Below, piece by piece: positions 24,287-33,267 of a DNA stretch of 64,000 bases (positions within the stretch are counted from its first letter, which is position 1; every line of letters starts with the position of its first letter). The notes beneath the pieces were generated by a model that was not told the DNA's origin, made no database searches, and saw only the letters and a program-made list of their open reading frames with translations. The stretch is taken from positions 1,798,001 through 1,862,000 of the forward strand of contig NZ_AP018165.1 in NCBI RefSeq assembly GCF_002356335.1. The letters are read 5' to 3'. The stretch is from [Mycobacterium] stephanolepidis. GTDB lineage: Bacteria; Actinomycetota; Actinomycetes; Mycobacteriales; Mycobacteriaceae. The translations under genes were made by a program, and so were the position numbers.

Positions 24287-25711
24287 GTGACGTTGAAGCG
24301 GCTGGTTGCTCGCGACCTCGGCTTCGACGGTATTCGCGCCGAATTCGCGCTCCCCACCGAATTCGGTCCCGACGCGCAGCGCGATGCCGCCCAGGCCGTC
24401 GATCGTCACCGCGCCGAGCGCATCGACCGCACCGATCTGGAGCTGGTCACCATCGACCCACCCGGAGCGCGTGATCTGGATCAGGCCCTACACCTGGAAC
24501 GCACCGCCGACGGCTATCTGTTGCACTACGCCATCGCCGATGTGGCCGCGCAGATCGAGCCCGGCAGCGCGCTGGACACCGAGGCACGACAGCGCGGCGA
24601 GACCATCTATCTGCCCGATGGCTCGGTGCCGCTGCACCCCTTGGTGTTCTCCGAGGGTTCGGCGAGCCTGCTACCCAACGAAATTCGGCCCGCCGCGTTG
24701 TGGCGCATCGAAACCGATGCCGCTGCCAACCCGGTCAGTTGGAGCGTCCAGCGCGCCCTGGTGAAGTCAGTGCGACAGCTGACCTACCGGGAGGCCCAGG
24801 ACGCGGCGGACGCCGGCAATCCGCACCCCTCGATTGCCCTGCTCGCTGAGTTCGGCCGCAAGAGAAGAGACCTCGGTCTTGCGCGGGGCGCCATCGAACT
24901 GAATCTTCCCGCACAGGAAGTGGTGCACGGCCCCAGCGGCGACTGGGAGTTGGCCATCGAGGCGCGCACCGACACCGATGGCTGGAACGCGCAGATATCG
25001 CTGCTCACCGGGATCTGCGCGGCGCAGATCATGCTTGACGGCGGTATCGGCATGCTGCGTACGCTGCCGCCCGCGGACGGCGATGTACGCCGATGGATGC
25101 GTCGCACCGCCGAGGCGCTGGGGCTGCCCTGGACAAACGACATTCCGATCGGGGCCCAGCTGGCCGCACTCGATCCCTGCGCCACAACAACATTGGCGAT
25201 GATGACGCAGGCCACCACGCTGCTACGGGGTGCTTCCTATCTGGTGTTCGACGGAAACCGGCCGGACGATCAGGCTGCGGGGCATGCGGGCATCGCTGCT
25301 CCCTACGCGCACGTGACCGCGCCGCTGCGACGGCTGGGGGACCGGTTTGTCACCGAAATCTGCCTGGCGCTGTCGGCCGGCACGCCGGTGCCGCAGTGGG
25401 CGCGCGACGGTCTGTCGGACGTCAGATCATCGCTGCTGACCTCGAATACGTTGGCCAACAAGGTCGAACAGGCATGTGTGGATCTCACCGAGGCCACCGT
25501 GCTCGCCCCGCAGAAGGGGCAGACCTTCGATTCGGCGGTGTTACGAGGCGCCGAAAAGAAACGATTTGCCGAGGTCTTCGTGACTGATCCGCCCATTCTT
25601 GCTCGCTGCGAGGGCGATCCGCCCGAGGGGCAGCGCGCGAAACTCACCCTGCGTGAAGCGGATCCGGACACCCGGACCGTGCTGTTCGCCTTCCCTGCAG
25701 AGGGCAGCTGA
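24287..25711 (+). CDS. RNB-domain ribonuclease (RNase II/R family)
   Basis: A 474-residue 3'-5' exoribonuclease-like protein with an RNB catalytic core. The catalytic segment is TIDPPGARDLDQALHLE (residues 55-71), with the Asp cluster that holds magnesium. It is followed by YAIADVAAQIEPGSALD and later by the RNB motifs YAHVTAPLRRLGDR. The N-terminal cold-shock domains of RNase R are reduced or absent, and the C-terminus has only a short S1-like tail, as in many actinobacterial RNB proteins. It follows rnpB by 26 bases. The stop abuts the convergent CYTH-CHAD gene. Confidence 0.9.
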   Translation: MTLKRLVARDLGFDGIRAEFALPTEFGPDAQRDAAQAVDRHRAERIDRTDLELVTIDPPGARDLDQALHLERTADGYLLHYAIADVAAQIEPGSALDTEARQRGETIYLPDGSVPLHPLVFSEGSASLLPNEIRPAALWRIETDAAANPVSWSVQRALVKSVRQLTYREAQDAADAGNPHPSIALLAEFGRKRRDLGLARGAIELNLPAQEVVHGPSGDWELAIEARTDTDGWNAQISLLTGICAAQIMLDGGIGMLRTLPPADGDVRRWMRRTAEALGLPWTNDIPIGAQLAALDPCATTTLAMMTQATTLLRGASYLVFDGNRPDDQAAGHAGIAAPYAHVTAPLRRLGDRFVTEICLALSAGTPVPQWARDGLSDVRSSLLTSNTLANKVEQACVDLTEATVLAPQKGQTFDSAVLRGAEKKRFAEVFVTDPPILARCEGDPPEGQRAKLTLREADPDTRTVLFAFPAEGS

Positions 25712-27175
25712 TCACTTTTTGTGACGCACGGCCTTGCGGAGTGCCTTGAGGGTCGCCTCCACCTGGTGGCGTGCGGTCTCGGCGGCATCGTGCTCGCGCT
25801 GGTACAGCACCCCATAGGTGAAGGTGTCCTCGCCGGCGGCGTGCGCCTCGTTGGCCTGTGTGGCGAGATAGGCGCGGCTCACCGTACTGTCCTGATGCTC
25901 ACCCAGTAGTTCCTGAATGTCCTTGGCCGCCTGGGAAACTCGTTTTGCACCCTCTGCGCTGGCCACATAGCGCAGCCGCTTGGCCGACTTGCGGATGCGA
26001 TGCAGGGCCTCGTCGCGGTATTCGCCCTCGGCACGCGCGGCCGCCCGCGCCGCCCGGCGCACCTTGCGGTACGCGGCATCGAGCGTTCCACCCTCGTCCG
26101 AGTGATGAGTGTCCGATGCAGGTCCGGCGGAGGTGACCAACGTATCCAGGGAATCGAGCAGCCGGAAGTAGCGATGACTGCGCATTGCTGCCAACGACCG
26201 GCGTAACCCGTTGTCGTAGTTCTGCCTGGCGGCGTCCACCAACCGTTCGTGCACCGGGCCGCGGATGAGTGTTTCGGGAAGCTCGGAGAGCGCCGCGTCA
26301 TACCGCTGCGCGAGTACCTCCGCGTCGCGCGCCACCCCGAGAATGTTGGCCAGCAGGCGGAGCTCATCGAGCGCCTCGGGATTGGCGTCCAGACCGAAGC
26401 GCTCGGGATTGGACTGCAGGAGACTGCGGATGCGCCGAATGGTGACCCGCATCTGGTGCACCGAATCGTCGGTGTCCACCCGTACCGCCCGGTCCCAGCC
26501 GAGCAGCTGATCCAGTTGTTCGAGCAGTGCGCGCTGGATGGAGTCCGTGCCCTTTCGCTCCCGTTTGGGCACGTCAAGGACGCGAGCCAACTTTGATCCG
26601 TGCCCGGCCGGTGCCGCCCCGGCATCCAGCAGACGCGCGGTGACCCGGTCGAACAGAGCGGAGTCGCCGAACTCCGACAGCTCCAGCTCCCATTCGCGCC
26701 AGCTCTGCTCGGAGCTTTCTTCGGCGCCCGTCAGCCTCGCGGCGGTCACGTGGTCATCGCAGAATTCGGCGAGCTGCTCGCCGTGCGCACCGATCAGCCG
26801 TGACACGGCGCGCACGGTGCTGATGCGGGCGACGGGAGCCAGCTCGTCCTCGCGGACGATGGCGAGCACGGTGTCCCGCAGCTCCTCGGGGACTGCATCA
26901 TCGCCCTCGTCCAGGGGGAGTCGCAGCTCTGTGCGGGTGTCCGGGCCTGCCGGCAACTTCAGATGCCATCCGGCGTCGGTACCGCCGGTGCGGCGTCGCA
27001 ACGTGATCCGGTGCTGAGCCAGCCGCTGATCGGGGGTGTCAAAGTACACAGCGTCCAAATTTTGCTGGGGCTGCAGCTCCACGTGCGCGACGGCGGAAAT
27101 TCCGTCGAACGAGGGATTGATGGTCGCGTCGGTGACGTCGAACTTCCGCTCGACCTCGACGTGTTGAGATGGCAT
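25712..27175 (-). CDS. CYTH and CHAD domain protein
   Basis: A 487-residue protein. Residues 1-200 are a CYTH triphosphate tunnel domain with the ExExK signature (VEVERKF) and paired basic/acidic strands. Residues 215-485 are a CHAD domain: helical, rich in His and Arg (VHQMRVTIRRIRSLL, LHRIRKSAKRLRY). CHAD binds polyphosphate, and CYTH-CHAD fusions act on inorganic tri- or polyphosphate. Ortholog by synteny of Rv2226. Cytoplasmic. Its start faces the FAAL gene across a 272-base spacer. Confidence 0.9.
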   Translation of the reverse strand: MPSQHVEVERKFDVTDATINPSFDGISAVAHVELQPQQNLDAVYFDTPDQRLAQHRITLRRRTGGTDAGWHLKLPAGPDTRTELRLPLDEGDDAVPEELRDTVLAIVREDELAPVARISTVRAVSRLIGAHGEQLAEFCDDHVTAARLTGAEESSEQSWREWELELSEFGDSALFDRVTARLLDAGAAPAGHGSKLARVLDVPKRERKGTDSIQRALLEQLDQLLGWDRAVRVDTDDSVHQMRVTIRRIRSLLQSNPERFGLDANPEALDELRLLANILGVARDAEVLAQRYDAALSELPETLIRGPVHERLVDAARQNYDNGLRRSLAAMRSHRYFRLLDSLDTLVTSAGPASDTHHSDEGGTLDAAYRKVRRAARAAARAEGEYRDEALHRIRKSAKRLRYVASAEGAKRVSQAAKDIQELLGEHQDSTVSRAYLATQANEAHAAGEDTFTYGVLYQREHDAAETARHQVEATLKALRKAVRHKK

Positions 27176-27291
27176 GAGAGGTGTGCCCTGACGGTCGAAG
27201 GGACGGGGTGCTCAGCGTGTGCGGGCGAGGCGAGTATGCGACACGGTGCCACATTCAGGTAAACAATGGTCACGAGTCGTCACGGGGTAAT

Positions 27292-27319
27292 CTAAGATTC
27301 TCTTAGGGTTCTCATAAGG
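27292..27319. promoter_or_regulatory. Palindrome and direct repeat, candidate operator
   Basis: CTAAGA-TTC-TCTTAG (27292-27306) is a perfect 6-base palindrome. It overlaps two head-to-tail copies of TTCTCTTAGG (27298) and TTCTCATAAGG (27309). The site lies in the 272-base spacer between the divergent CYTH-CHAD and FAAL genes and could bind a dimeric repressor for either. The rest of the spacer (to 27447) holds no gene that I can see. No factor can be named. Confidence 0.4.
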
Positions 27320-27447
27320 TCGGGGTATCAGATTTGGGAAGCGATATTCGTTTAGCACCGCGTGTGGTGCCGGGTGTCAGTGTTGCCTGGTCGGTATTGT
27401 CCCCCTTATGGGCCGCCAGTCGTGTTCACAGCTAGACCGAGGTCACC

Positions 27448-29280
27448 ATGAAGTTACGCGTTGAGGAGTACTTGGACGGCAAAGGTGCTATCACCTTGCC
27501 AGACGGTTACACCGTCAACTACTACCTTGAGCGTGCCGTCGAAGAGCTTGGCGACACTTTCGCGTACCGATACCTGGACTTCAATGCGAACTCCGATGGC
27601 GAACCCAATGATCTCAACTGGACACAGCTTGGCCAGCGCTCGCAGGCCGTAGCGGCACGGCTGCAGCAAGTCACCAAGCCAGAGGATCGCGTCGCGATCC
27701 TGGCTCCGCAGGGCATCGACTATGTGATCGGTTTCTATGCCGCCATCGAGGCCGGGAACATTGCGGTTCCATTGTTTGCTCCGGAACTTCCTGGCCACTC
27801 CGAACGGCTCGACTCGGTGCTCACCGACGCGCAGCCGACCGTGGTCCTGACCAACAATGCCGCCGCGGAGTCGGTCAGCCGATTCGTGCGCGGGCTGCCC
27901 CGGGAACGGCGCCCCCGCGTGGTCGCCGTCGACAGCGTCCCCGATTCGGTGGCCGCGACCTACGTCAAGGTCACGCCCGATACCGACGACATCGCATACC
28001 TGCAGTACACATCCGGATCCACCCGGGTGCCCGCCGGTGTGGAGATCACGCACCGTGCGGTGATGACCAACGTCTTACAGATGATCATCTCGGTCGGCCT
28101 GGATGACAGCATCCGCAGTGTCAGCTGGCTGCCGCTGTACCACGACATGGGCCTGCTGATGATCCTGTTCCCGCTGTGTGGCGGCCGGATCACCCTGATG
28201 TCCCCGGTGTCTTTCGTACGACGCCCCGGACGTTGGATCAAGGAGCTGGCGGCCGAGGCGCACCTGGGCCGAACCTTCGCCGCCGCACCGAACTTCGCCT
28301 TCGAGCTGGCCGCCGAGCGCGGTCTGCCCAAGGACAACGAGGAACTCGACCTGAGCAATGTCGCGGGCCTGATCAACGGATCAGAGCCGGTGAGCATCTC
28401 CTCGATTCGCAAGTTCAACGACGCATTCGGGCCCTACGGACTACCGCCCACCACCATCAAGCCCTCCTACGGCATGGCCGAGGCGACGCTGTTCGTCTCC
28501 ACCATTCCCTCCGACGCCGAGGCCTCGGTGGTGTACCTGGATCGCAGGGAGCTGGGCAGCGGGCGTGCGGTGCGGGTCGCGTCCGACGACGAGCACGCGG
28601 TTCCGCAGGTGTCCTGCGGCAAGATCTCGCGCAGCCAGTGGGCCGTGATCGTCAACCCCAATGCCGAGACCGAGCTGGTCGACGGCGAGGTCGGGGAGAT
28701 CTGGCTGCACGGCGACAACATCGGCCGCGGCTACTGGGGCAGGCCCAAGGAAACCGACTTCTCGTTCCGTAACAAGCTGCAGGCCCGACTCGACCAAGGT
28801 AGCCATGCCACCGGCACCGAGCCCGGCGCCACCTGGTTCCGCACCGGCGACCTGGGTGTGTACCTCGACGGTGAGCTGTACATCACCGGACGAGTCAAAG
28901 ACCTGGTCATCATCGACGGCCGCAACCATTACCCGCAAGACATCGAGGCCACCGTCGAGGAAGCCTCACCCGCGGTGCGGCACGGTTTTGTGGCGGCGTT
29001 CTCGGCGCCCGCGAACGAGCTGCCCCCCGGCGTCGATCAGGGCAACGGCACAGGGGAGCGGTTGGTCATCGTGGCCGAGCGTGCGGCCGGCGCGGGCCGC
29101 GCGGCACCAGAGCCCATCGTCGATGCCATCCGGGCGGCCGTATCGCGGCGGCACAACCTGCCCATAGCGGACATACAGCTGGTTCAGGCAGGCGCCATTC
29201 CGCGTACCACCAGCGGAAAGCTCGCACGCCGAGCCTGCCGCCAGGAATACCTGGACAACAAACTCGGCGTGCGTGCCTAG
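27448..29280 (+). CDS. Fatty-acyl-AMP ligase (FadD, FAAL type)
   Basis: A 610-residue adenylate-forming enzyme. The ATP/AMP motif YTSGSTRVPAGVEITH has the wording typical of mycobacterial FAALs such as FadD32. Further motifs are SWLPLYHDMGL, SYGMAEATLF, FRTGDLGVYLDGELYITGR and the C-terminal catalytic Lys in TTSGKLARR. FAALs activate fatty acids to acyl-AMP and pass them to polyketide synthases, not to CoA. No PKS, acyl carrier or Pap gene lies nearby, so its partner is elsewhere. It is an insertion relative to M. tuberculosis between the Rv2226 and panB orthologs. Confidence 0.88.
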   Translation: MKLRVEEYLDGKGAITLPDGYTVNYYLERAVEELGDTFAYRYLDFNANSDGEPNDLNWTQLGQRSQAVAARLQQVTKPEDRVAILAPQGIDYVIGFYAAIEAGNIAVPLFAPELPGHSERLDSVLTDAQPTVVLTNNAAAESVSRFVRGLPRERRPRVVAVDSVPDSVAATYVKVTPDTDDIAYLQYTSGSTRVPAGVEITHRAVMTNVLQMIISVGLDDSIRSVSWLPLYHDMGLLMILFPLCGGRITLMSPVSFVRRPGRWIKELAAEAHLGRTFAAAPNFAFELAAERGLPKDNEELDLSNVAGLINGSEPVSISSIRKFNDAFGPYGLPPTTIKPSYGMAEATLFVSTIPSDAEASVVYLDRRELGSGRAVRVASDDEHAVPQVSCGKISRSQWAVIVNPNAETELVDGEVGEIWLHGDNIGRGYWGRPKETDFSFRNKLQARLDQGSHATGTEPGATWFRTGDLGVYLDGELYITGRVKDLVIIDGRNHYPQDIEATVEEASPAVRHGFVAAFSAPANELPPGVDQGNGTGERLVIVAERAAGAGRAAPEPIVDAIRAAVSRRHNLPIADIQLVQAGAIPRTTSGKLARRACRQEYLDNKLGVRA

Positions 29281-29294
29281 CTTGGCGTGATCGC

Positions 29295-30149
29295 TCAGTA
29301 GCTGTGCTCGGGAGCGGGGAACACCCCGCGAGCCACCTCGTCGGCGTACTGCTCGGCGGCCTTGCGCAATTCCGCGCCGACCTGACCGAACTGCTTGACG
29401 AACTTGGCGGTCTTGCCGCTGGTCATACCGGCCATGTCCTGCCACACCAGCACCTGGGCGTCGCATTCCCGGCCCGCGCCGATGCCGACGGTCGGAATCG
29501 TGAGCTTGCCGGTGATCTGTGTTGCCAGGTCGGCCGGCACCATCTCCATCACCACGGCGATGGCTCCGGCTTCCTGTACCGCGATGGCATCGTGAATGAG
29601 CTGTGCGGCTGCATCGTCGCGGCCCTGAACCCGGTATCCGCCAAGGCCGTTCACGCTCTGCGGGGTGAACCCGATGTGTGCCACCACCGGAATGCCGGCA
29701 GCCGTCAGCGTGGCAATCTGCTCGGCAACGCGTTCTCCACCTTCGAGTTTCACCGCGTGCGCGCCGGCTTCCTTCATGAACCTGGTCGCGCTCGCCAGGG
29801 CCTGAGCGGCTCCGCCCTCATAGGAGCCGAAGGGTAGGTCGGCGACCACCAACGCCTCGGTGGCACCGCGAACCACGCCGCGCACCAACGGAATCAACTC
29901 GTCGATGGTGATCGGAACGGTGGTGTCATACCCGTAGACCACGTTCGCCGCCGAATCCCCGACCAGCAGAACGGGAATCCCGGCCTCATTGAAAATCTGT
30001 GCGGTCGAGTAGTCGTACGCGGTGAGCATCGACCACTTGTGGCCCTCGGCCTTCCACTTCTGCAAGTGGTGCACACGGGTCTTGGTACGCGGTTTTGCGT
30101 TCGTCTCGGAAGCGCCGCCGTACAAAGCAGATTCAGACATCTCGGACAT
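29295..30149 (-). CDS. panB: 3-methyl-2-oxobutanoate hydroxymethyltransferase
   Basis: A 284-residue PanB: transfers a hydroxymethyl group from 5,10-methylene-tetrahydrofolate to 2-oxoisovalerate, the first step of pantothenate and CoA synthesis. Seen: the early [67 protein letters not shown] and the active-site Glu in VVMEMVP. The ATG at 30149 is chosen, with AAAGG 8 bases upstream; a GTG at 30158 has no spacing for a ribosome site. Ortholog of Rv2225. Confidence 0.95.
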   Translation of the reverse strand: MSEMSESALYGGASETNAKPRTKTRVHHLQKWKAEGHKWSMLTAYDYSTAQIFNEAGIPVLLVGDSAANVVYGYDTTVPITIDELIPLVRGVVRGATEALVVADLPFGSYEGGAAQALASATRFMKEAGAHAVKLEGGERVAEQIATLTAAGIPVVAHIGFTPQSVNGLGGYRVQGRDDAAAQLIHDAIAVQEAGAIAVVMEMVPADLATQITGKLTIPTVGIGAGRECDAQVLVWQDMAGMTSGKTAKFVKQFGQVGAELRKAAEQYADEVARGVFPAPEHSY

Positions 30150-30311
30150 CACTGTCACCTTTTCGATAAAATCCTCAAGGCCCGTCCGGGTCCCTGGGTT
30201 ACCAACGATGTTCAGTCTGCCACCGGGCGGCGGCGAGATGAATAACTGATCGCGTGGACTTGGTCACACCTGCGGTCGCAGCATTCGGGCACGAGGGGCT
30301 ACCGGCTCGCC

Positions 30312-30317
30312 TAACAT
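30312..30317 (+). promoter_or_regulatory. -10 box for a leaderless WS/DGAT transcript
   Basis: TAACAT ends 7 bases before the ATG at 30325, the layout of a leaderless mycobacterial transcript. Confidence 0.5.
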
Positions 30318-30324
30318 CTGCCGC

Positions 30325-31698
30325 ATGCAGCGGCTTTCCGGACTTGACGCCAGTTTTCTCTATCTCGAAACACCGACCCAGCCGATGCACGTGTGCGGCG
30401 TACTGGAATTAGACACCACGACCATTCCTGGTGGCTACTCGTTCGAGAAACTGCGAGCGAAGCTGGTTGAACGGGTCGAGGGCATCTCCTCATTCACCGA
30501 GAAGCTCGCCGACAGCCGCCTGAACCTGGACCACCCGGTGTGGGTCGACGATGACGACTTCGACATCGATCGGCACCTGCACCACGTCGGCCTGCCCGCG
30601 CCCGGCGGCAAGGCCGAGATCTCCGACATGTGTGGGCATATCGCGTCATTGCCCTTGGATCGCGCCCGGCCGCTGTGGGAAATGTGGGTCATAGAAACCG
30701 GCGACACCAATCGGCTCGTGGTCATGACCAAGATGCATCACGCCTCCGTCGACGGCGTCACCGGCGCCAACCTGATGTCGGCGCTGTGCGGTTTGGAACC
30801 CGATGCCCAGGCGCCCGAACCCGCGCCGGGGGTCGGCGGCGCCAACAGCCTCGAGATCGCGGTCACCGGCGCCATCAAATGGGCGTCGCGGCCGCTGAAA
30901 TTCGCCAAGCTGCTGCCCTCCACCATCGGAGTCATCCCGGCCTGGCTGGAGCGCTCCAAACGCGGCGAGGCCATGACGGCACCCTTCTCGGCGCCGCGCA
31001 CCTCGTTCAACTCCACGATCACCAGCCGCCGCAACGTCGGCTACGCCCAACTGGATCTGGAGGATGTCCGCGCGGTCAAGAACCACTTCGGCGTCAAGGT
31101 CAACGATGTCGTGATGGCCATCTGCGCCGGTGCACTGCGCAAGTATCTGGACGACCGCGGAGAGCTTCCGGACAGCTCGCTGGTGGCCATGGTTCCGGTG
31201 TCGGTGCACGAGAAGTCCGACCGCCCGGGCCGAAACCAGGTGTCGGGGATGTTCTCCCGCCTGGAGACCAATGTGGACGACCCCGTGGAGCGCCTCAACG
31301 CGATCTCCGAGGCCAACACGGTGGCCAAGGAGCACACCGCGGTACTGGGCGCGACACTGCTGCAGGACTGGAGTCAGTTCGCCGCGCCCGCGGTGTTCGG
31401 CACCGCGATGCGTGTCTACTCGCGCATCCGGCTCGCCGACCGCCACCCGGTGATCCACAACCTGGTGGTCTCCAACGTGCCGGGACCCCAAGTGCCGCTG
31501 TACTTCTTGGGTGCTCAGGTGGTCGGCATGTATCCGTTGGGCCCGATCTTCCACGGTGCCGCACTCACCGTCACGGTGATGTCGCTGGACGGGAAACTCA
31601 ACGTCGGCCTGATTTCCTGCCCCGATCTGATGCCCGACCTTTCCACCCTGACGGACGATTTCGGCGTGGCGCTGCAGGAGCTGAAGGCTCGGATCTAG
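30325..31698 (+). CDS. Wax ester synthase/diacylglycerol acyltransferase (WS/DGAT)
   Basis: A 457-residue acyltransferase that esterifies diacylglycerol or fatty alcohols with acyl-CoA, making storage lipid. The N-terminus LSGLDASFLYLETPTQPMHV is typical of mycobacterial Tgs proteins. The catalytic motif is HHASVDG (residues 138-144; HHxxxDG). The C-terminal motifs NLVVSNVPGPQ and the LYFLGAQV strand are intact. Several paralogs are expected in a mycobacterial genome, and which product this one makes cannot be told from sequence. Confidence 0.92.
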   Translation: MQRLSGLDASFLYLETPTQPMHVCGVLELDTTTIPGGYSFEKLRAKLVERVEGISSFTEKLADSRLNLDHPVWVDDDDFDIDRHLHHVGLPAPGGKAEISDMCGHIASLPLDRARPLWEMWVIETGDTNRLVVMTKMHHASVDGVTGANLMSALCGLEPDAQAPEPAPGVGGANSLEIAVTGAIKWASRPLKFAKLLPSTIGVIPAWLERSKRGEAMTAPFSAPRTSFNSTITSRRNVGYAQLDLEDVRAVKNHFGVKVNDVVMAICAGALRKYLDDRGELPDSSLVAMVPVSVHEKSDRPGRNQVSGMFSRLETNVDDPVERLNAISEANTVAKEHTAVLGATLLQDWSQFAAPAVFGTAMRVYSRIRLADRHPVIHNLVVSNVPGPQVPLYFLGAQVVGMYPLGPIFHGAALTVTVMSLDGKLNVGLISCPDLMPDLSTLTDDFGVALQELKARI

Positions 31699-31720
31699 TC
31701 TCTTCTGGCACCATGGCTGA

Positions 31721-33241
31721 ATGATGTTTCGTGGTCGGCGGGTTGCTGCCGTGTTGGCTCTTGCCTCGGTAGTAGCCGTCGTCTCTGGTTGTGTGCGGTC
31801 AGTCGAAGGTCAGGCGACGGCGGCTCAACCGTCGGAAACCACCCTCAGTTGGGGGGACTGTGACGGCTTCACGCCGGAAAACACCACGGTGCCGGCGAGC
31901 ACCGTGTGCTCGGAACTCGAGGTGCCCGTCGACTACGCCAAGCCGGACGGGGCGAAGGCGCGGCTGGCGATCATCAAATACCCGGCCAAGGGCAAGAAGA
32001 TCGGCTCGCTGCTGATGAACCCCGGAGGGCCCGGCCAATCGGGCATCGAGGCCGCGACCGCGATCGTCAAGCAGGTACCCAAGGACATCCGCGACAGCTT
32101 CGACTTCATCGGATTCGATCCGCGTGGTGTCGGGTCGTCCACGCCGGCCGTCGAGTGCAACACCGACCAGGACGTGGATCGCCTGCGCGCGCAGAACGAC
32201 ACCGACTACAGCCCTGAGGGCGTCGCACGCATGGAGCAGGACTCCAAGGACTTCGTGAAGCGCTGCGTCGACAAGGTGGGGCTGGAGTTCCTCGCCAATG
32301 TCGGCACCGTGAACGTCGCCAAGGACATGGACCGGCTGCGCGCCGCCCTCGGCGACGAAAAGCTGACCTACCTGGGTTACTCGTACGGCACCCGGATCGG
32401 CACCACGTATGCCGAGCAGTTCCCGCAGAACGTGCGGGCACTCATCCTCGACGGTGTGATCGATCCCAATGCCGATCCCACCCAGGCCGATATCGACCAG
32501 ATCGCCGGATTCCAAAAGGCTTTCGACAACTACGCGGCAGACTGCGCCAAGAGCCCGAGCTGCCCGTTGGGGACCGATCCGGCCCAGGCGACCGCGCGTT
32601 ATCGGGCGATGATCGATCCGTTGGTCGATCATCCGGCCAAGACCAAGGACGGCCGCGGTCTGTCCCACGGCGACGCCATCATCGGAACCATCATGGTGAT
32701 GTACTCGCCCACGCTCTGGGAGGCGTTCACCAAGGCGCTACGTCAGCTCAGTGAGGGCTCGGGCGACATTCTGCAGCTGCTCGCCGATGCGTACATGAAG
32801 CGCGATGAAGAGGGGCACTACAGCCACGCGCAGGACGCACAGACCGCCATCAACTGTGTCGACGAACCACCGGAGACCGACCGTGCCAAGGCCGTCGAGA
32901 AGGACCGCCGCATCCGTGAGGTGGCACCGTTCCAGGACTACGGCCAATTCACCGGGAACGCTCCGCTGGGAGTGTGCGCGTTCTGGCCGGTACCGCCGAC
33001 GAGCAAGCCGCACCCCATCAACGTGCCCGGTCTGCCCAAACTGCTGGTGGTCTCCACCACCTTCGATCCGGCAACCCCGTACCAGGCAGGCGTTGAGCTG
33101 GCCAAACAGCTCGGCGGAGGCCTGCTGACCTACGAGGGGACCAAGCACACCATCGTGTTTGACGGGAATCAGTGCGTCGACAAAGCGGCGGAGACATATC
33201 TCATCAAGGTCACGACTCCGGCCGAAGGCGCCCGCTGCTGA
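31721..33241 (+). CDS. caeA: CaeA/Hip1-type alpha/beta hydrolase lipoprotein
   Basis: A 506-residue exported hydrolase. A signal peptide ends in lipobox VSGC, so it is a membrane-anchored lipoprotein. The alpha/beta hydrolase fold shows the oxyanion loop NPGGPGQSG, the nucleophile GYSYGTR (S221), the Asp in TTFDPATPY and the His in GTKHTIVFDG. The M. tuberculosis ortholog Rv2224c (CaeA/Hip1) is a cell-envelope serine hydrolase/protease, needed for virulence, that cleaves GroEL2. Two ATGs (31721 and 31724) are possible starts. A related gene follows 26 bases later. Confidence 0.9.
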   Translation: MMFRGRRVAAVLALASVVAVVSGCVRSVEGQATAAQPSETTLSWGDCDGFTPENTTVPASTVCSELEVPVDYAKPDGAKARLAIIKYPAKGKKIGSLLMNPGGPGQSGIEAATAIVKQVPKDIRDSFDFIGFDPRGVGSSTPAVECNTDQDVDRLRAQNDTDYSPEGVARMEQDSKDFVKRCVDKVGLEFLANVGTVNVAKDMDRLRAALGDEKLTYLGYSYGTRIGTTYAEQFPQNVRALILDGVIDPNADPTQADIDQIAGFQKAFDNYAADCAKSPSCPLGTDPAQATARYRAMIDPLVDHPAKTKDGRGLSHGDAIIGTIMVMYSPTLWEAFTKALRQLSEGSGDILQLLADAYMKRDEEGHYSHAQDAQTAINCVDEPPETDRAKAVEKDRRIREVAPFQDYGQFTGNAPLGVCAFWPVPPTSKPHPINVPGLPKLLVVSTTFDPATPYQAGVELAKQLGGGLLTYEGTKHTIVFDGNQCVDKAAETYLIKVTTPAEGARC

Positions 33242-33267
33242 TCCCTTTTGGCGTCCGACATGGCACG

